Positions 1 through 13,308 of a stretch of 60,000 bases of DNA are shown here, piece after piece (position 1 is the first letter of the stretch; each line of letters begins with the position of its first letter). Below the pieces are notes generated by a model. That model had not been told where the DNA came from. It did no database searches and saw only the letters and a list, made by a program, of their open reading frames with translations. Position numbers and translations under genes: made by a program. The DNA comes from Bugula neritina (taxonomy: Eukaryota > Bryozoa > Gymnolaemata > Cheilostomatida > Bugulidae): assembly GCA_964035545.1 (NCBI GenBank), contig CAXIUT010000103.1:374001-434000 (forward strand), read 5' to 3'.

Positions 1-1212
1 TTTTCATAGAATCACTCATTTATTTCTCATATGTTTGCAAAGGCATCTAAAATTAGTTTTTGCTCTAGCAAAATATAACACTGTGAAATGGCGCTGCAGA
101 TGAGCTTTCTCTTTTAATATGAAAACTGATGATTGAAGAGCAATATAGTCTACTAACAAAATGGGTTTTAGCAGTGACTCATCTCCACTGCCTGTAAACT
201 ATAAAGCTTCAAATCGTATACTGCAGGCCCATGGGCCAACTCTAGAACAATAACACAATTCACATGAGTCAGGATTGCTGGTTGTTAGAGGGGACAGGGG
301 GGCAGGAGAGGGGATGGGAAAATAAAACATCTAAATTCAATAGTAAAGGCGGGTGTACAATGCAAAGGTCTTCCAGCATCACTGGTATTTCCATAATAAC
401 TGCAAGGCCAAACTTTTGCTGATGGACAATCAGACAGAAAAACTCTTGCAAATAACAAAACTAATATTAGCCTGTGTCTGCTTCGTATAAACACAAAGAA
501 CAAAATTTTGGGAAAGATAACTCCCAACACACCTATCTTGCAACCGGTGCTGGTGCAATGAAATTGAAGGGCTATGTTTCATAGTCCTATATTCAGCTAG
601 TACTTCTAACTAGAAAGAAATAACATTGCCGGAAAAGTTGAAGAGGTGAAGCACTGTAGAGTTATGGCAAGTTAGATTCTCTATATGATATTATTTATCT
701 GTCAAGAAAATATTATATTATATTTTATTCTACTCACTAGTACCAACAATGAATATTTTATCATTGTTTATGGCAGTCGTGAATCTCAACAATGAATAAT
801 AATAATACGCATTGTCAATTTTCACAAAGTAGCAGTCTTCAGTCAGCCCTCTCTAGTTCAAGATGGGCATCACTATACACACAAGAGTTAAGAACTTTAA
901 TGAGTCCTGTCAGCTAACCAGCTCATGAAGTCTACACAGTTTGGTTGCAGACGTTTGCATTTGACATTAGGACTAAAGTGTTGACTACATGGAGATTTCA
1001 ACTTCAATTGTTAATCAACTTGTTTTGGATCTACTTGTTACATCTGGCTTACTCTCTCTGGTAGGTTTATTTCATTAACTTTCTATACTGATTTTCTTAA
1101 CTTTCTGAAGAGTTTGTTGTGATGCGAAATATTACCAAATATCTCATGGCAACATGCCAATACAGTTAACACAGTAATTAAGCACTGGTGTCTTTGAAGC
1201 AGGCATCAAGTT
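1..1212 (+). repeat. Satellite monomer m0 (partial)
   Basis: The 5' part is cut by the window edge. E-type tail (GCAACCGG, CTAGAAAG), e-type end with TCTATACTG. Central G-run of 6. Near-identical to 2682-3893. Confidence 0.95.
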
Positions 1213-2556
1213 TTGCATAAAAAAATTTATCAAGTATCTAAACACATGCAAGTGATGAGTTTGGAGATATTATTTAAAACTACAAAAGTTTCCATGCCGC
1301 TTGTAAATCAAAAGTGGACAATTGCTGCAAACACCTCTTTTCATGGAAAGACTCATTTATTTCTCATATGTTTGCAAAGGCATCTAAAATTAGTTTTTGC
1401 TCTAGCAAAATATAACACTGTGAAATGGCGCTGCAGATGAGCTTTCTCTTTTAATATGAAAACTGATGATTGAAGAGCAATATAGTCTACTAACAAAATG
1501 GGTTTTAGCAGTGACTCATCTCCACTGCCTGTAAACTATAAAGCTTCAAATCGTATACTGTAGGCCCATGGGCCAACTCTAGCACAATAACACAATTCAC
1601 ATGAGTCAGGATTGCTGGTTGTTAGAGGAGACAGGGGGGGCAGGAGAGGGGATGGGATAATAAAACATCTAAATTCAATAGTAAAAGCGGGTGTACAATG
1701 CAAAGGTCTTCCAGCATCACTGGTATTTCCATAATAACTGCAAGGCCAAACTTTTGCTGATGGACAATCAGACAGAAAAACTCTTGCAAATAACAAAACT
1801 AATATTAGCCTGTGTCTGCTTCGTATAAACACAAAGAACAAAATTTTGGGAAAGATAACTCCCAACACACCTATCTTGCAACTGGTGCTGGTGCAATGAA
1901 ATTGAAGGGTTATGTTTCATAGTCATATTTTCAACTAGTACTTCTAACTGCAAAGAAATAACATTGCAGAAAAAAGTGAAGATGTGAAGCACTGTAGATT
2001 TATGGTAAGTTATAATATGCATTTGATATTATTTATTTGTCCAGAAAATAATATTATATTATATTTTATTCTACTCAGTAGTACCAACAATGAATATTTT
2101 ATCATTGTTTATGGCAGTCGTGAATCTCAACATTGAATAATAATAATATGCATTGTCAATTTTCACAAAGTAGCAGTCTTCAGTCAGCCCTCTCTAGTTC
2201 AAGATGGGCATCACTATACACACAAGAGTTAAGAACTTTAATGAGTCCTGTCAGCTAACCAGCTCATGAAGTCTACACAGTTTGATTGCAGGCGTTTGCA
2301 TTTGACATTAGGACTAAAGTGTTGACTACATGGAGATTTCAACTTCAATTGTTAATCAACTAATTGTTTTGGATCTACTTGTTACATCTGGCTTACTCTT
2401 TCTGGTAGGTTTATTTCATTAACTTTCTAGACTGATTTTCTTAACTTTCTGAAGAGTTTGTTGTGATGCGAAATATTACCAAATATCTCATGGCAACATG
2501 CCAATACAGTTAACACAGTAATTAAGCACTGGTGTCTTTGAAGCAGGCATCAAGTT
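1213..2556 (+). repeat. Satellite monomer m1 (1344 bp)
   Basis: K head, F-type tail (AACTGCAAAG), f end. Private GGAAAGACT replaces GGAATGACT, which removes one TGACTCA motif; this change is shared with m3. Confidence 0.95.
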
Positions 2557-3893
2557 TTGCATAAAAAAATTTATCAAGTATCTAAACACATGCAAGTGAT
2601 GAGTTTGGAGATATTATTTAAAACTACAAAAGTTTCCATGCCGCTTGTAAATCAAAAGTGGACAATTGCTGCAAACACCTCTTTTCATGGAATGACTCAT
2701 TTATTTCTCATATGTTTGCAAAGGCATCTAAAATTAGTTTTTGCTCTAGCAAAATATAACACTGTGAAATGGCGCTGCAGATGAGCTTTCTCTTTTAATA
2801 TGAAAACTGATGATTGAAGAGCAATATAGTCTACTAACAAAATGGGTTTTAGCAGTGACTCATCTCCACTGCCTGTAAACTATAAAGCTTCAAATCGTAT
2901 ACTGCAGGCCCATGGGCCAACTCTAGAACAATAACACAATTCACATGAGTCAGGATTGCTGGTTGTTAGAGGGGACAGGGGGGCAGGAGAGGGGATGGGA
3001 AAATAAAACATCTAAATTCAATAGTAAAGGCGGGTGTACAATGCAAAGGTCTTCCAGCATCACTGGTATTTCCATAATAACTGCAAGGCCAAACTTTTGC
3101 TGATGGACAATCAGACAGAAAAACTCTTGCAAATAACAAAACTAATATTAGCCTGTGTCTGCTTCGTATAAACACAAAGAACAAAATTTTGGGAAAGATA
3201 ACTCCCAACACACCTATCTTGCAACCGGTGCTGGTGCAATGAAATTGAAGGGCTATGTTTCATAGTCCTATATTCAGCTAGTACTTCTAACTAGAAAGAA
3301 ATAACATTGCCGGAAAAGTTGAAGAGGTGAAGCACTGTAGAGTTATGGCAAGTTAGATTCTCTATATGATATTATTTATCTGTCAAGAAAATATTATATT
3401 ATATTTTATTCTACTCACTAGTACCAACAATGAATATTTTATCATTGTTTATGGCAGTCGTGAATCTCAACAATGAATAATAATAATACGCATTGTCAAT
3501 TTTCACAAAGTAGCAGTCTTCAGTCAGCCCTCTCTAGTTCAAGATGGGCATCACTATACACACAAGAGTTAAGAACTTTAATGAGTCCTGTCAGCTAACC
3601 AGCTCATGAAGTCTACACAGTTTGGTTGCAGACGTTTGCATTTGACATTAGGACTAAAGTGTTGACTACATGGAGATTTCAACTTCAATTGTTAATCAAC
3701 TTGTTTTGGATCTACTTGTTACATCTGGCTTACTCTCTCTGGTAGGTTTATTTCATTAACTTTCTATACTGATTTTCTTAACTTTCTGAAGAGTTTGTTG
3801 TGATGCGAAATATTACCAAATATCTCATGGCAACATGCCAATACAGTTAACACAGTAATTAAGCACTGGTGTCTTTGAAGCAGGCATCAAGTT
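2557..3893 (+). repeat. Satellite monomer m2 (1337 bp)
   Basis: K head, E-type tail, e end. The shortest monomer in the window: it combines the 3-bp shorter ..AAAATATT tract, the CAACTTG allele (3 bp shorter than CAACTAATTG) and a G-run of 6. Confidence 0.95.
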
Positions 3894-5237
3894 TTGCATA
3901 AAAAAATTTATCAAGTATCTAAACACATGCAAGTGATGAGTTTGGAGATATTATTTAAAACTACAAAAGTTTCCATGCCGCTTGTAAATCAAAAGTGGAC
4001 AATTGCTGCAAACACCTCTTTTCATGGAAAGACTCATTTACTTCTCATATGTTTGCAAAGGCATCTAAAATTAGTTTTTGCTCTAGCAAAATATAACACT
4101 GTGAAATGGCGCTGCAGATGAGCTTTCTCTTTTAATATGAAAACTGATGATTGAAGAGCAATATAGTCTACTAACAAAATGGGTTTTAGCAGTGACTCAT
4201 CTCCACTGCCTGTAAACTATAAAGCTTCAAATCGTATACTGTAGGCCCATGGGCCAACTCTAGCACAATAACACAATTCACATGAGTCAGGATTGCTGGT
4301 TGTTAGAGGAGACAGGGGGGGCAGGAGAGGGGATGGGATAATAAAACATCTAAATTCAATAGTAAAAGCGGGTGTACAATGCAAAGGTCTTCCAGCATCA
4401 CTGGTATTTCCATAATAACTGCAAGGCCAAACTTTTGCTGATGGACAATCAGACAGAAAAACTCTTGCAAATAACAAAACTAATATTAGCCTGTGTCTGC
4501 TTCGTATAAACACAAAGAACAAAATTTTGGGAAAGATAACTCCCAACACACCTATCTTGCAACTGGTGCTGGTGCAATGAAATTGAAGGGTTATGTTTCA
4601 TAGTCATATTTTCAACTAGTACTTCTAACTGCAAAGAAATAACATTGCAGAAAAAAGTGAAGATGTGAAGCACTGTAGATTTATGGTAAGTTATAATATG
4701 CATTTGATATTATTTATTTGTCCAGAAAATAATATTATATTATATTTTATTCTACTCAGTAGTACCAACAATGAATATTTTATCATTGTTTATGGCAGTC
4801 GTGAATCTCAACAATGAATAATAATAATATGCATTGTCAATTTTCACAAAGTAGCAGTCTTCAGTCAGCCCTCTCTAGTTCAAGATGGGCATCACTATAC
4901 ACACAAGAGTTAAGAACTTTAATGAGTCCTGTCAGCTAACCAGCTCATGAAGTCTACACAGTTTGATTGCAGGCGTTTGCATTTGACATTAGGACTAAAG
5001 TGTTGACTACATGGAGATTTCAACTTCAATTGTTAATCAACTAATTGTTTTGGATCTACTTGTTACATCTGGCTTACTCTTTCTGGTAGGTTTATTTCAT
5101 TAACTTTCTAGACTGATTTTCTTAACTTTCTGAAGAGTTTGTTGTGATGCGAAATATTACCAAATATCTCATGGCAACATGCCAATACAGTTAACACAGT
5201 AATTAAGCACTGGTGTCTTTGAAGCAGGCATCAAGTT
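3894..5237 (+). repeat. Satellite monomer m3 (1344 bp)
   Basis: K head, F tail, f end; the dimer partner of m1, with GGAAAGACT retained and a private TTACTTC. Confidence 0.95.
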
Positions 5238-6581
5238 TTGCATGAAAAAATTTATCAAGTATCTAAACACATGCAAGTGATGAGTTTGGAGATATTATTT
5301 AAAACTACAAAAGTTTCCATGCCGCTTGTAAATCAAAAGTGGACAATTGCTGCAAACACCTCTTTTCATGGAATGACTCATTTATTTCTCATATGTTTGC
5401 AAAGGCATCTAAAATTATTTATTGCTCTAGCAAAATAAAACACTGTGAAATGGCGCTGCAGATGAGCTTTCTCTTTTAATATGAAAACTGATGATTGAAG
5501 AGCAATATAGTCTACTAACAAAATGGGTTTTAGCAGTGACTCATCTCCACTGCCTGTAAACTATAAAGCTTCAAATCGTATACTGTAGGCCCATGGGCCA
5601 ACTCTAGCACAATAACACAATTCACATGAGTCAGGATTGCTGGTTGTTAGAGGGGACAGGGGGGGCAGGAGAGGGGATGGGATAATAAAACATCTAAATT
5701 CAATAGTAAAAGCGGGTGTACAATGCAAAGGTCTTCCAGCATCACTGGTATTTCCATAATAACTGCAAGGCCAAACTTTTGCTGATGGACAATCAGACAG
5801 AAAAACTCTTGCAAATAACAAAACTAATATTAGCCTGTGTCTGCTTCGTATAAACACAAAGAACAAAATTTTGGGAAAGATAACTCCCAACACACCTATC
5901 TTGCAACTGGTGCTGGTGCAATGAAATTGAAGGGTTATGTTTCATAGTCATATTTTCAACTAGTACTTCTAACTGCAAAGAAATAACATTGCAGAAAAAA
6001 GTGAAGATGTGAAGCACTGTAGATTTATGGTAAGTTATAATATGCATTTGATATTATTTATTTGTCCAGAAAATAATATTATATTATATTTTATTCTACT
6101 CAGTAGTACCAACAATGAATATTTTATCATTGTTTATGGCAGTCGTGAATCTCAACAATGAATAATAATAATATGCATTGTCAATTTTCACAAAGTAGCA
6201 GTCTTCAGTCAGCCCTCTCTAGTTCAAGATGGGCATCACTATACACACAAGAGTTAAGAACTTTAATGAGTCCTGTCAGCTAACCAGCTCATGAAGTCTA
6301 CACAGTTTGATTGCAGGCGTTTGCATTTGACATTAGGACTAAAGTGTTGACTACATGGAGATTTCAACTTCAATTGTTAATCAACTAATTGTTTTGGATC
6401 TACTTGTTACATCTGGCTTACTCTTTCTGGTAGGTTTATTTCATTAACTTTCTAGACTGATTTTCTTAACTTTCTGAAGAGTTTGTTGTGATGCGAAATA
6501 TTACCAAATATCTCATGGCAACGTGCCAATACAGTTAACACAGTAATTAAGCACTGGTGTCTTTGAAGCAGGCATCAAGTT
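5238..6581 (+). repeat. Satellite monomer m4 (1344 bp)
   Basis: K head with private GCATGAAAAAA, then AATTATTTATTGC and CAAAATAAAAC, which do not occur in neighbours. F tail, f end, with CAACGTGCC near the end. Confidence 0.95.
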
Positions 6582-7929
6582 TTGCATAAAAAAATTTATC
6601 AAGTATCTAAACACATGCAAGTGATGAGTTTGGAGATATTATTTAAAACTACAAAAGTTTCCATGCCGCTTGTAAATCAAAAGTGGACAATTGCTGCAAA
6701 CACCTCTTTTCATGGAATGACTCATTTATTTCTCATATGTTTGCAAAGGCATCTAAAATTAGTTTTTGCTCTAGCAAAATATAACACTGTGAAATGGCGC
6801 TGCAGATGAGCTTTCTCTTTTAATATGAAAACTGATGATTGAAGAGCAATATAGTCTACTAACAAAATGGGTTTTAGCAGTGACTCATCTCCACTGCCTG
6901 TAAACTATAAAGCTTCAAATCGTATACTGTAGGCTCATGGGCCAACTCTAGAACAATAACACAATTCACATGAGTCAGGATTGCTGGTTGTTAGAGGGGA
7001 CAGGGGGGGGGGGGCAGGAGAGGGGATGGGAAAATAAAACATCTAAATTCAATAGTAAAAGCGGGTGTACAATGCAAAGGTCTTCCAGCATCACTGGTAT
7101 TTCCATAATAACTGCAAGGCCAAACTTTTGCTGATGGACAATCAGACAGAAAAACTCTTACAAATAACAAAACTAATATTAGCCTGTGTCTGCTTCGTAT
7201 AAACACCAAGAACAATATTTTGGGAAAGATAACTCCCAACACACCTATCTTGCAACTGGTGCTGGTGTAATGAAATTGAAGGATTATGTTTCATAGTCAT
7301 ATTTTCAACTAGTACTTCTAACTGCAAAGAATCAACATTGCAGAAAAAGGTGAAGATGTGAAGCACTGTAGATTTATGGTAAGTTATAATATGCATTTGA
7401 TATTATTTATTTGTCCAGAAAATAATATTATATTATATTTTATTCTACTCAGTAGTACCAACAATGAATATTTTATCATTGTTTATGGCAGTCGTGAATC
7501 TCAACAATGAATAATAATAATACGCATTGTCAATTTTCACAAAGTAGCAGTCTTCAGTCAGCCCTCTCTAGTTCAAGATGGGCATCACTATACACACAAG
7601 AGTTAAGAACTTTAATGAGTCCTGTCAGGTAACCAGCTCATGAAGTCTACACAGTTTGGTTGCAGACGTTTGCATTTGACATTAGGATTAAAGTGTTCAC
7701 TACATGGAGACTTCAACTTCAATTGTTAATCAACTTGTTTTGGATCTACTTGTCACATCTGGCTTACTCTCTCTGGTAGGTTTATTTCATTAACTTTCTA
7801 GACTGATTTTCTTAACTTTCTGAAGAGTTTGTTGTGATGCGAAATATATTGCCAAATATCTCATGGCAACGTGCCAATACAGTTAACACAGTAATTAAGC
7901 ACTGGTGTCTTTGAAGCAGGCATCAAGTT
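6582..7929 (+). repeat. Satellite monomer m5 (1348 bp)
   Basis: K head, G-type tail (GGATTATG, GAATCAAC), r end. Central G-run of 12. AGGCTCATGGG breaks the GGCCCATGGGCC palindrome. Confidence 0.95.
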
Positions 7930-9273
7930 ATGCATAAAAATGTTCATCAAGTATCTAAACACATGCAAGTGATGAGTTTGGAGATATTATTTAAAACTAC
8001 AAAAGTTTCCATGCCGCGTGTAAATCAAAAGTGGACAAGTGCTGCAAACACCTCTTTTCATAGAATGACTCATTTATTTCTCATATGTTTGCAAAGGCAT
8101 CTAGAATTAGTTATTGCTCTAGCAAAATATAACACTGTGAAATGGCGCTGCAGATGAGCTTTCTCTTTTAATATGAAAACTGATGATTGAAGAGCAATAT
8201 AGTCTACTAATAAAATGGGTTTCAGCAGTGACTCATCTCCACTGCCTGTAAACTATAAAGCTTCAAATCGTATACTGTAGGCCCATGGGCCAACTCTAGA
8301 ACAATAACACAATTCACATGAGTCAGGATTGCTGGTTGTTAGAGGGGGCAGGGGGGGCAGGAGAGGGGATGGGATAATAAAACATCTAAATTCAATAGTA
8401 AAAGCGGGTGTACAATGCAAAGGTCTTCCAGCATCACTGGTATTTCCATAATAACTGCAAGGCCAAACTTTTGCTGATGGACAATCAGACAGAAAAACTC
8501 TTGCAAATAACAAAACTAATATTAGCCTGTGTCTGCTTCGTATAAACACAAAGAACAAAATTTTGGGAAAGATAACTCCCAACACACCTATCTTGCAACT
8601 GGTGCTGGTGCAATGAAATTGAAGGGTTATATTTCATAGTCATATTTTCAACTAATACTTCTAACTGCAAAGAAATAACATTGCAGAAAAAAGTGAAGAT
8701 GTGAAGCACTGTAGATTTATGGTAAGTTATAATATGCATTTGATATTATTTATTTGTCCAGAAAATAATATTATATTATATTTTATTCTACTCAGTAGTA
8801 CCAACAATGAATATTTTATCATTGTTTATGGCAGTCGTGAATCTCAACAATGAATAATAATAATATGCATTGTCAATTTTCACAAAGTAGCAGTCTTCAG
8901 TCAGCCCTCTCTAGTTCAAGATGGGCATCACTATACACACAAGAGTTAAGAACTTTAATGAGTCCTGTCAGCTAACCAGCTCATGAAGACTACACAGTTT
9001 GATTGCAGGCGTTTGCATTTGACATTAGGACTAAAGTGTTGACTACATGGAGATTTCAACTTCAATTGGTAATCAACTAATTGTTTTGGATCTACTTGTT
9101 ACATCTGGCTTACTCTTTCTGGTAGGTTTATTTCATTAACTTTCTAGACTGATTTTCTTAACTTTCTGAAGAGTTTGTTGTGATGCGAAATATTACCAAA
9201 TATCTCATGGCAACGTGCCAATACAGTTAACACAGTAATTAAGCACTGGTGTCTTTGAAGCAGGCATCAAGTT
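7930..9273 (+). repeat. Satellite monomer m6 (1344 bp)
   Basis: First N head in the window (ATGCATAAAAATG). F tail, f end. Private changes include CATCTAGAATT, GGTTATATTTC, AAGACTACAC and AATTGGTAATC. G-run of 7. Confidence 0.95.
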
Positions 9274-10623
9274 TTGCATAAAAAAATTTATCAAGTATCT
9301 AAACACATGCAAGTGATGAGTTTGGAGATATTATTTAAAACTACAAAAGTTTCCATGCCGCTTGTAAATCAAAAGTGGACAATTGCTGCAAACACCTCTT
9401 TTCATGGAATGACTCATTTATTTCTCATATGTTTGCAAAGGCATCTAAAATTAGTTTTTGCTCTAGCAAAATATAACACTGTGAAATGGCGCTGCAGATG
9501 AGCTTTCTCTTTTAATATGAAAACTGATGATTGAAGAGCAATATAGTCTACTAACAAAATGGGTTTTAGCAGTGACTCATCTCCACTGCCTGTAAACTAT
9601 AAAGCTTCAAATCGTATACTGTAGGCTCATGGGCCAACTCTAGAACAATAACACAATTCACATGAGTCAGGATTGCTGGTTGTTAGAGGGGACAGGGGGG
9701 GGGGGGGGCAGGAGAGGGGATGGGAAAATAAAACATCTAAATTCAATAGTAAAAGCGGGTGTACAATGCAAAGGTCTTCCAGCATCACTGGTATTTCCAT
9801 AATAACTGCAAGGCCAAACTTTTGCTGATGGACAATCAGACAGAAAAACTCTTACAAATAACAAAACTAATATTAGCCTGTGTCTGCTTCGTATAAACAC
9901 CAAGAACAATATTTTGGGAAAGATAACTCCCAACACACCTATCTTGCAACTGGTGCTGGTGCAATGAAATTGAAGGATTATGTTTCATAGTCATATTTTC
10001 AACTAGTACTTCTAACTGCAAAGAATCAACATTGCAGAAAAAGGTGAAGATGTGAAGCACTGTAGATTTATGGTAAGTTATAATATGCATTTGATATTAT
10101 TTATTTGTCCAGAAAATAATATTATATTATATTTTATTCTACTCAGTAGTACCAACAATGAATATTTTATCATTGTTTATGGCAGTCGTGAATCTCAACA
10201 ATGAATAATAATAATACGCATTGTCAATTTTCACAAAGTAGCAGTCTTCAGTCAGCCCTCTCTAGTTCAAGATGGGCATCACTATACACACAAGAGTTAA
10301 GAACTTTAATGAGTCCTGTCAGGTAACCAGCTCATGAAGTCTACACAGTTTGGTTGCAGACGTTTGCATTTGACATTAGGATTAAAGTGTTCACTACATG
10401 GAGACTTCAACTTCAATTGTTAATCAACTTGTTTTGGATCTACTTGTCACATCTGGCTTACTCTCTCTGGTAGGTTTATTTCATTAACTTTCTAGACTGA
10501 TTTTCTTAACTTTCTGAAGAGTTTGTTGTGATGCGAAATATATTGCCAAATATCTCATGGCAACGTGCCAATACAGTTAACACAGTAATTAAGCACTGGT
10601 GTCTTTGAAGCAGGCATCAAGTT
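9274..10623 (+). repeat. Satellite monomer m7 (1350 bp)
   Basis: K head, G tail, r end; close copy of m5. It carries the longest G-run in the window, 14 consecutive G at about 9695-9708. Confidence 0.95.
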
Positions 10624-11965
10624 ATGCATAAAAATGTTCATCAAGTATCTAAACACATGCAAGTGATGAGTTTGGAGATATTATTTAAAACTACAAAAGT
10701 TTCCATGCCGCGTGTAAATCAAAAGTGGACAAGTGCTGCAAACACCTCTTTTCATAGAATGACTCATTTATTTCTCATATGTTTGCAAAGGCATCTAAAA
10801 TTAGTTATTGCTCTAGCAAAATATAACACTGTGAAATGGCGCTGCAGATGAGCTTTCTCTTTTAATATGAAAACTGATGATTGAAGAGCAATATAGTCTA
10901 CTAATAAAATGGGTTTCAGCAGTGACTCATCTCCACTGCCTGTAAACTATAAAGCTTCAAATCGTATACTGTAGGCCCATGGGCCAACTCTAGAACAATA
11001 ACACAATTCACATGAGTCAGGATTGCTGGTTGTTAGAGGGGGCAGGGGGCAGGAGAGGGGATGGGAAAATAAAACATCTAAATTCAATAGTAAAGGCGGG
11101 TGTACAATGCAAAGGTCTTCCAGCATCACTGGTATTTCCATAATAACTGCAAGGCCAAACTTTTGCTGATGGACAATCAGACAGAAAAACTCTTGCAAAT
11201 AACAAAACTAATATTAGCCTGTGTCTGCTTCTTATAAACACAAAGAACAAAATTTTGGGAAAGATAACTCCCAACACACCTATCTTGCAACTGGTGCTGG
11301 TGCAATGAAATTGAAGGGTTATGTTTCATAGTCATATTTTCAACTAGTACTTCTAACTGCAAAGAAATAACATTGCAGAAAAAAGTGAAGATGTGAAGCA
11401 CTGTAGATTTATGGTAAGTTCTAATATGCGTTTGATATTATTTATTTGTCCAGAAAATAATATTATATTATATTTTATTCTACTCAGTAGTACCAACAAT
11501 GAATATTTTATCATTGTTTATGGCAGTCGTGAATCTCAACAATGAATAATAATAATATGCATTGTCAATTTTCACAAAGTAGCAGTCTTCAGTCAGCCCT
11601 CTCTAGTTCAAGATGGGCATCACTATACACACAAGAGTTAAGAACTTTAATGAGTCCTGTCAGCTAACCAGCTCATGAAGTCTACACAGTTTGATTGCAG
11701 GCGTTTGCATTTGACATTAGGACTAAAGTGTTGACTACATGGAGATTTCAACTTCAATTGTTAATCAACTAATTGTTTTGGATCTACTTGTTACATCTGG
11801 CTTACTCTTTCTGGTAGGTTTATTTCATTAACTTTCTAGACTGATTTTCTTAACTTTCTGAAGAGTTTGTTGTGATGCGAAATATTACCAAATATCTCAT
11901 GGCAACATGCCAATACAGTTAACACAGTAATTAAGCACTGGTGTCTTTGAAGCAGGCATCAAGTT
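10624..11965 (+). repeat. Satellite monomer m8 (1342 bp)
   Basis: N head, F tail, f end. G-tract GGGGGCAGGGGG (central run 5), TTCTTATAAAC, and GTTCTAATATGCG, the last shared only with m10. Confidence 0.95.
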
Positions 11966-13308
11966 TTGCATAAAAAAATTTATCAAGTATCTAAACACAT
12001 GCAAGTGATGAGTTTGGAGATATTATTTAAAACTACAAAAGTTTCCATGCCGCTTGTAAATCAAAAGTGGACAATTGCTGCAAACACCTCTTTTCATGGA
12101 ATGACTCATTTATTTCTCATATGTTTGCAAAAGCATCTAAAATTAGTTTTTGCTCTAGCAAAAAATAACACTGTGAAATGGCGCTGCAGATGAGCTTTCT
12201 CTTTTAATATGAAAACTGATGATTGAAGAGCAATATAGTCTACTAACAAAATGGGTTTTAGCAGTGACTCATCTCCACTGCCTGTAAACTATAAAGCTTC
12301 AAATCGTATACTGCAGGCCCATGGGCCAACTCTAGAACAATAACACAATTCACATGAGTCAGGATTGCTGGTTGTTAGAGGGGACAGGGGGGGCAGGAGA
12401 GGGGATTGGAAAATAAAACATCTAAATTCAATAGTAAAGGCGGGTGTACAATGCAAAGGTCTTCCAGCATCACTGGTATTTCCATAATAACTGCAAGGCC
12501 AAACTTTTGCTGATGGACAATCAGACAGAAAAACTCTTGCAAATAACAAAACTAATATTAGCCTGTGTCTGCTTCGTATAAACACCAAGAACAATATTTT
12601 GGGAAAGATAACTCCCAACACACCTATCTTGCAACTGGTGCTGGTGCAATGAAATTGAAGGATTATGTTTCATAGTCATATTTTCAACTAGTACTTCTAA
12701 CTGCAAAGAATCAACATTGCAGAAAAAGGTGAAGATGTGAAGCACTGTAGATTTATGGTAAGTTATAATATGCATTTGATATTATTTATTTGTCCAGAAA
12801 ATAATATTATATTATATTTTATTCTACTCAGTAGTACCAACAATGAATATTTTATCATTGTTTATGGCAGTCGTGAATCTCAACAATGAATAATAATAAT
12901 ACGCATTGTCAATTTTCACAAAGTAGCAGTCTTCAGTCAGCCCTCTCTAGTTCAAGATGGGCATCACTATACACACAAGAGTTAAGAACTTTAATGAGTC
13001 CTGTCAGGTAACCAGCTCATGAAGTCTACACAGTTTGGTTGCAGACGTTTGCATTTGACATTAGGATTAAAGTGTTCACTACATGGAGACTTCAACTTCA
13101 ATTGTTAATCAACTTGTTTTGGATCTACTTGTCACATCTGGCTTACTCTCTCTGGTAGGTTTATTTCATTAACTTTCTAGACTGATTTTCTTAACTTTCT
13201 GAAGAGTTTGTTGTGATGCGAAATATATTGCCAAATATCTCATGGCAACGTGCCAATACAGTTAACACAGTAATTAAGCACTGGTGTCTTTGAAGCAGGC
13301 ATCAAGTT
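11966..13308 (+). repeat. Satellite monomer m9 (1343 bp)
   Basis: K head with GCAAAAGCAT and GCAAAAAATAAC, G-run of 7 followed by GGGGATTGG, G tail, r end. Confidence 0.95.

Larger units (their letters stand above)
1..5237 (+). repeat. Dimeric repeat block, 2681-bp period
   Basis: Positions 1-2556 match 2682-5237 almost perfectly: an E-tail monomer followed by an F-tail monomer, repeated. Visible differences are few, for example TCATAGAATCACT at the left edge against TCATGGAATGACT, CAACATTGAAT at about 2130 against CAACAATGAAT, and TTATTTC against TTACTTC at about 4039. The first unit is truncated by the window edge. Confidence 0.9.
6582..11965 (+). repeat. Dimeric repeat block, 2 x 2692 bp
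   Basis: Two consecutive K-head/N-head pairs, 6582-9273 and 9274-11965, have exactly the same dimer length although the individual monomers differ (1348+1344 and 1350+1342). The equal sum is partly coincidental: the central G-run gains two bases (12 to 14) in the first monomer and loses two (7 to 5) in the second. Both pairs share the diagnostic AGGCTCATGGG and a G-type tail in the K monomer. Confidence 0.88.

Noticed and set aside
883-893. B-box-like GTTCAAGATG in each monomer as a Pol III promoter
   Set aside because: The last consensus base is wrong and no matching A box lies at a proper distance upstream.
1213-1440. 75-codon plus-strand open frame repeated in almost every monomer
   Set aside because: In K and T heads it opens with TTG, not ATG. 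Class differences in it are mainly amino-acid changing (CTT/CGT, ATT/AGT, GGA/AGA, TTT/ATT), not the synonymous pattern of a selected protein, and m4 has a premature stop. Its persistence reflects array homogenisation.
1536-1868. 110-codon minus-strand open frame with hydrophobic start, repeated in many monomers
   Set aside because: It opens with GTG, crosses the length-variable G-run, and is cut or frameshifted by the 1-bp AAGGC(G)CAAAC insertion in classes A and D. It is disrupted in many copies with no sign of constraint.
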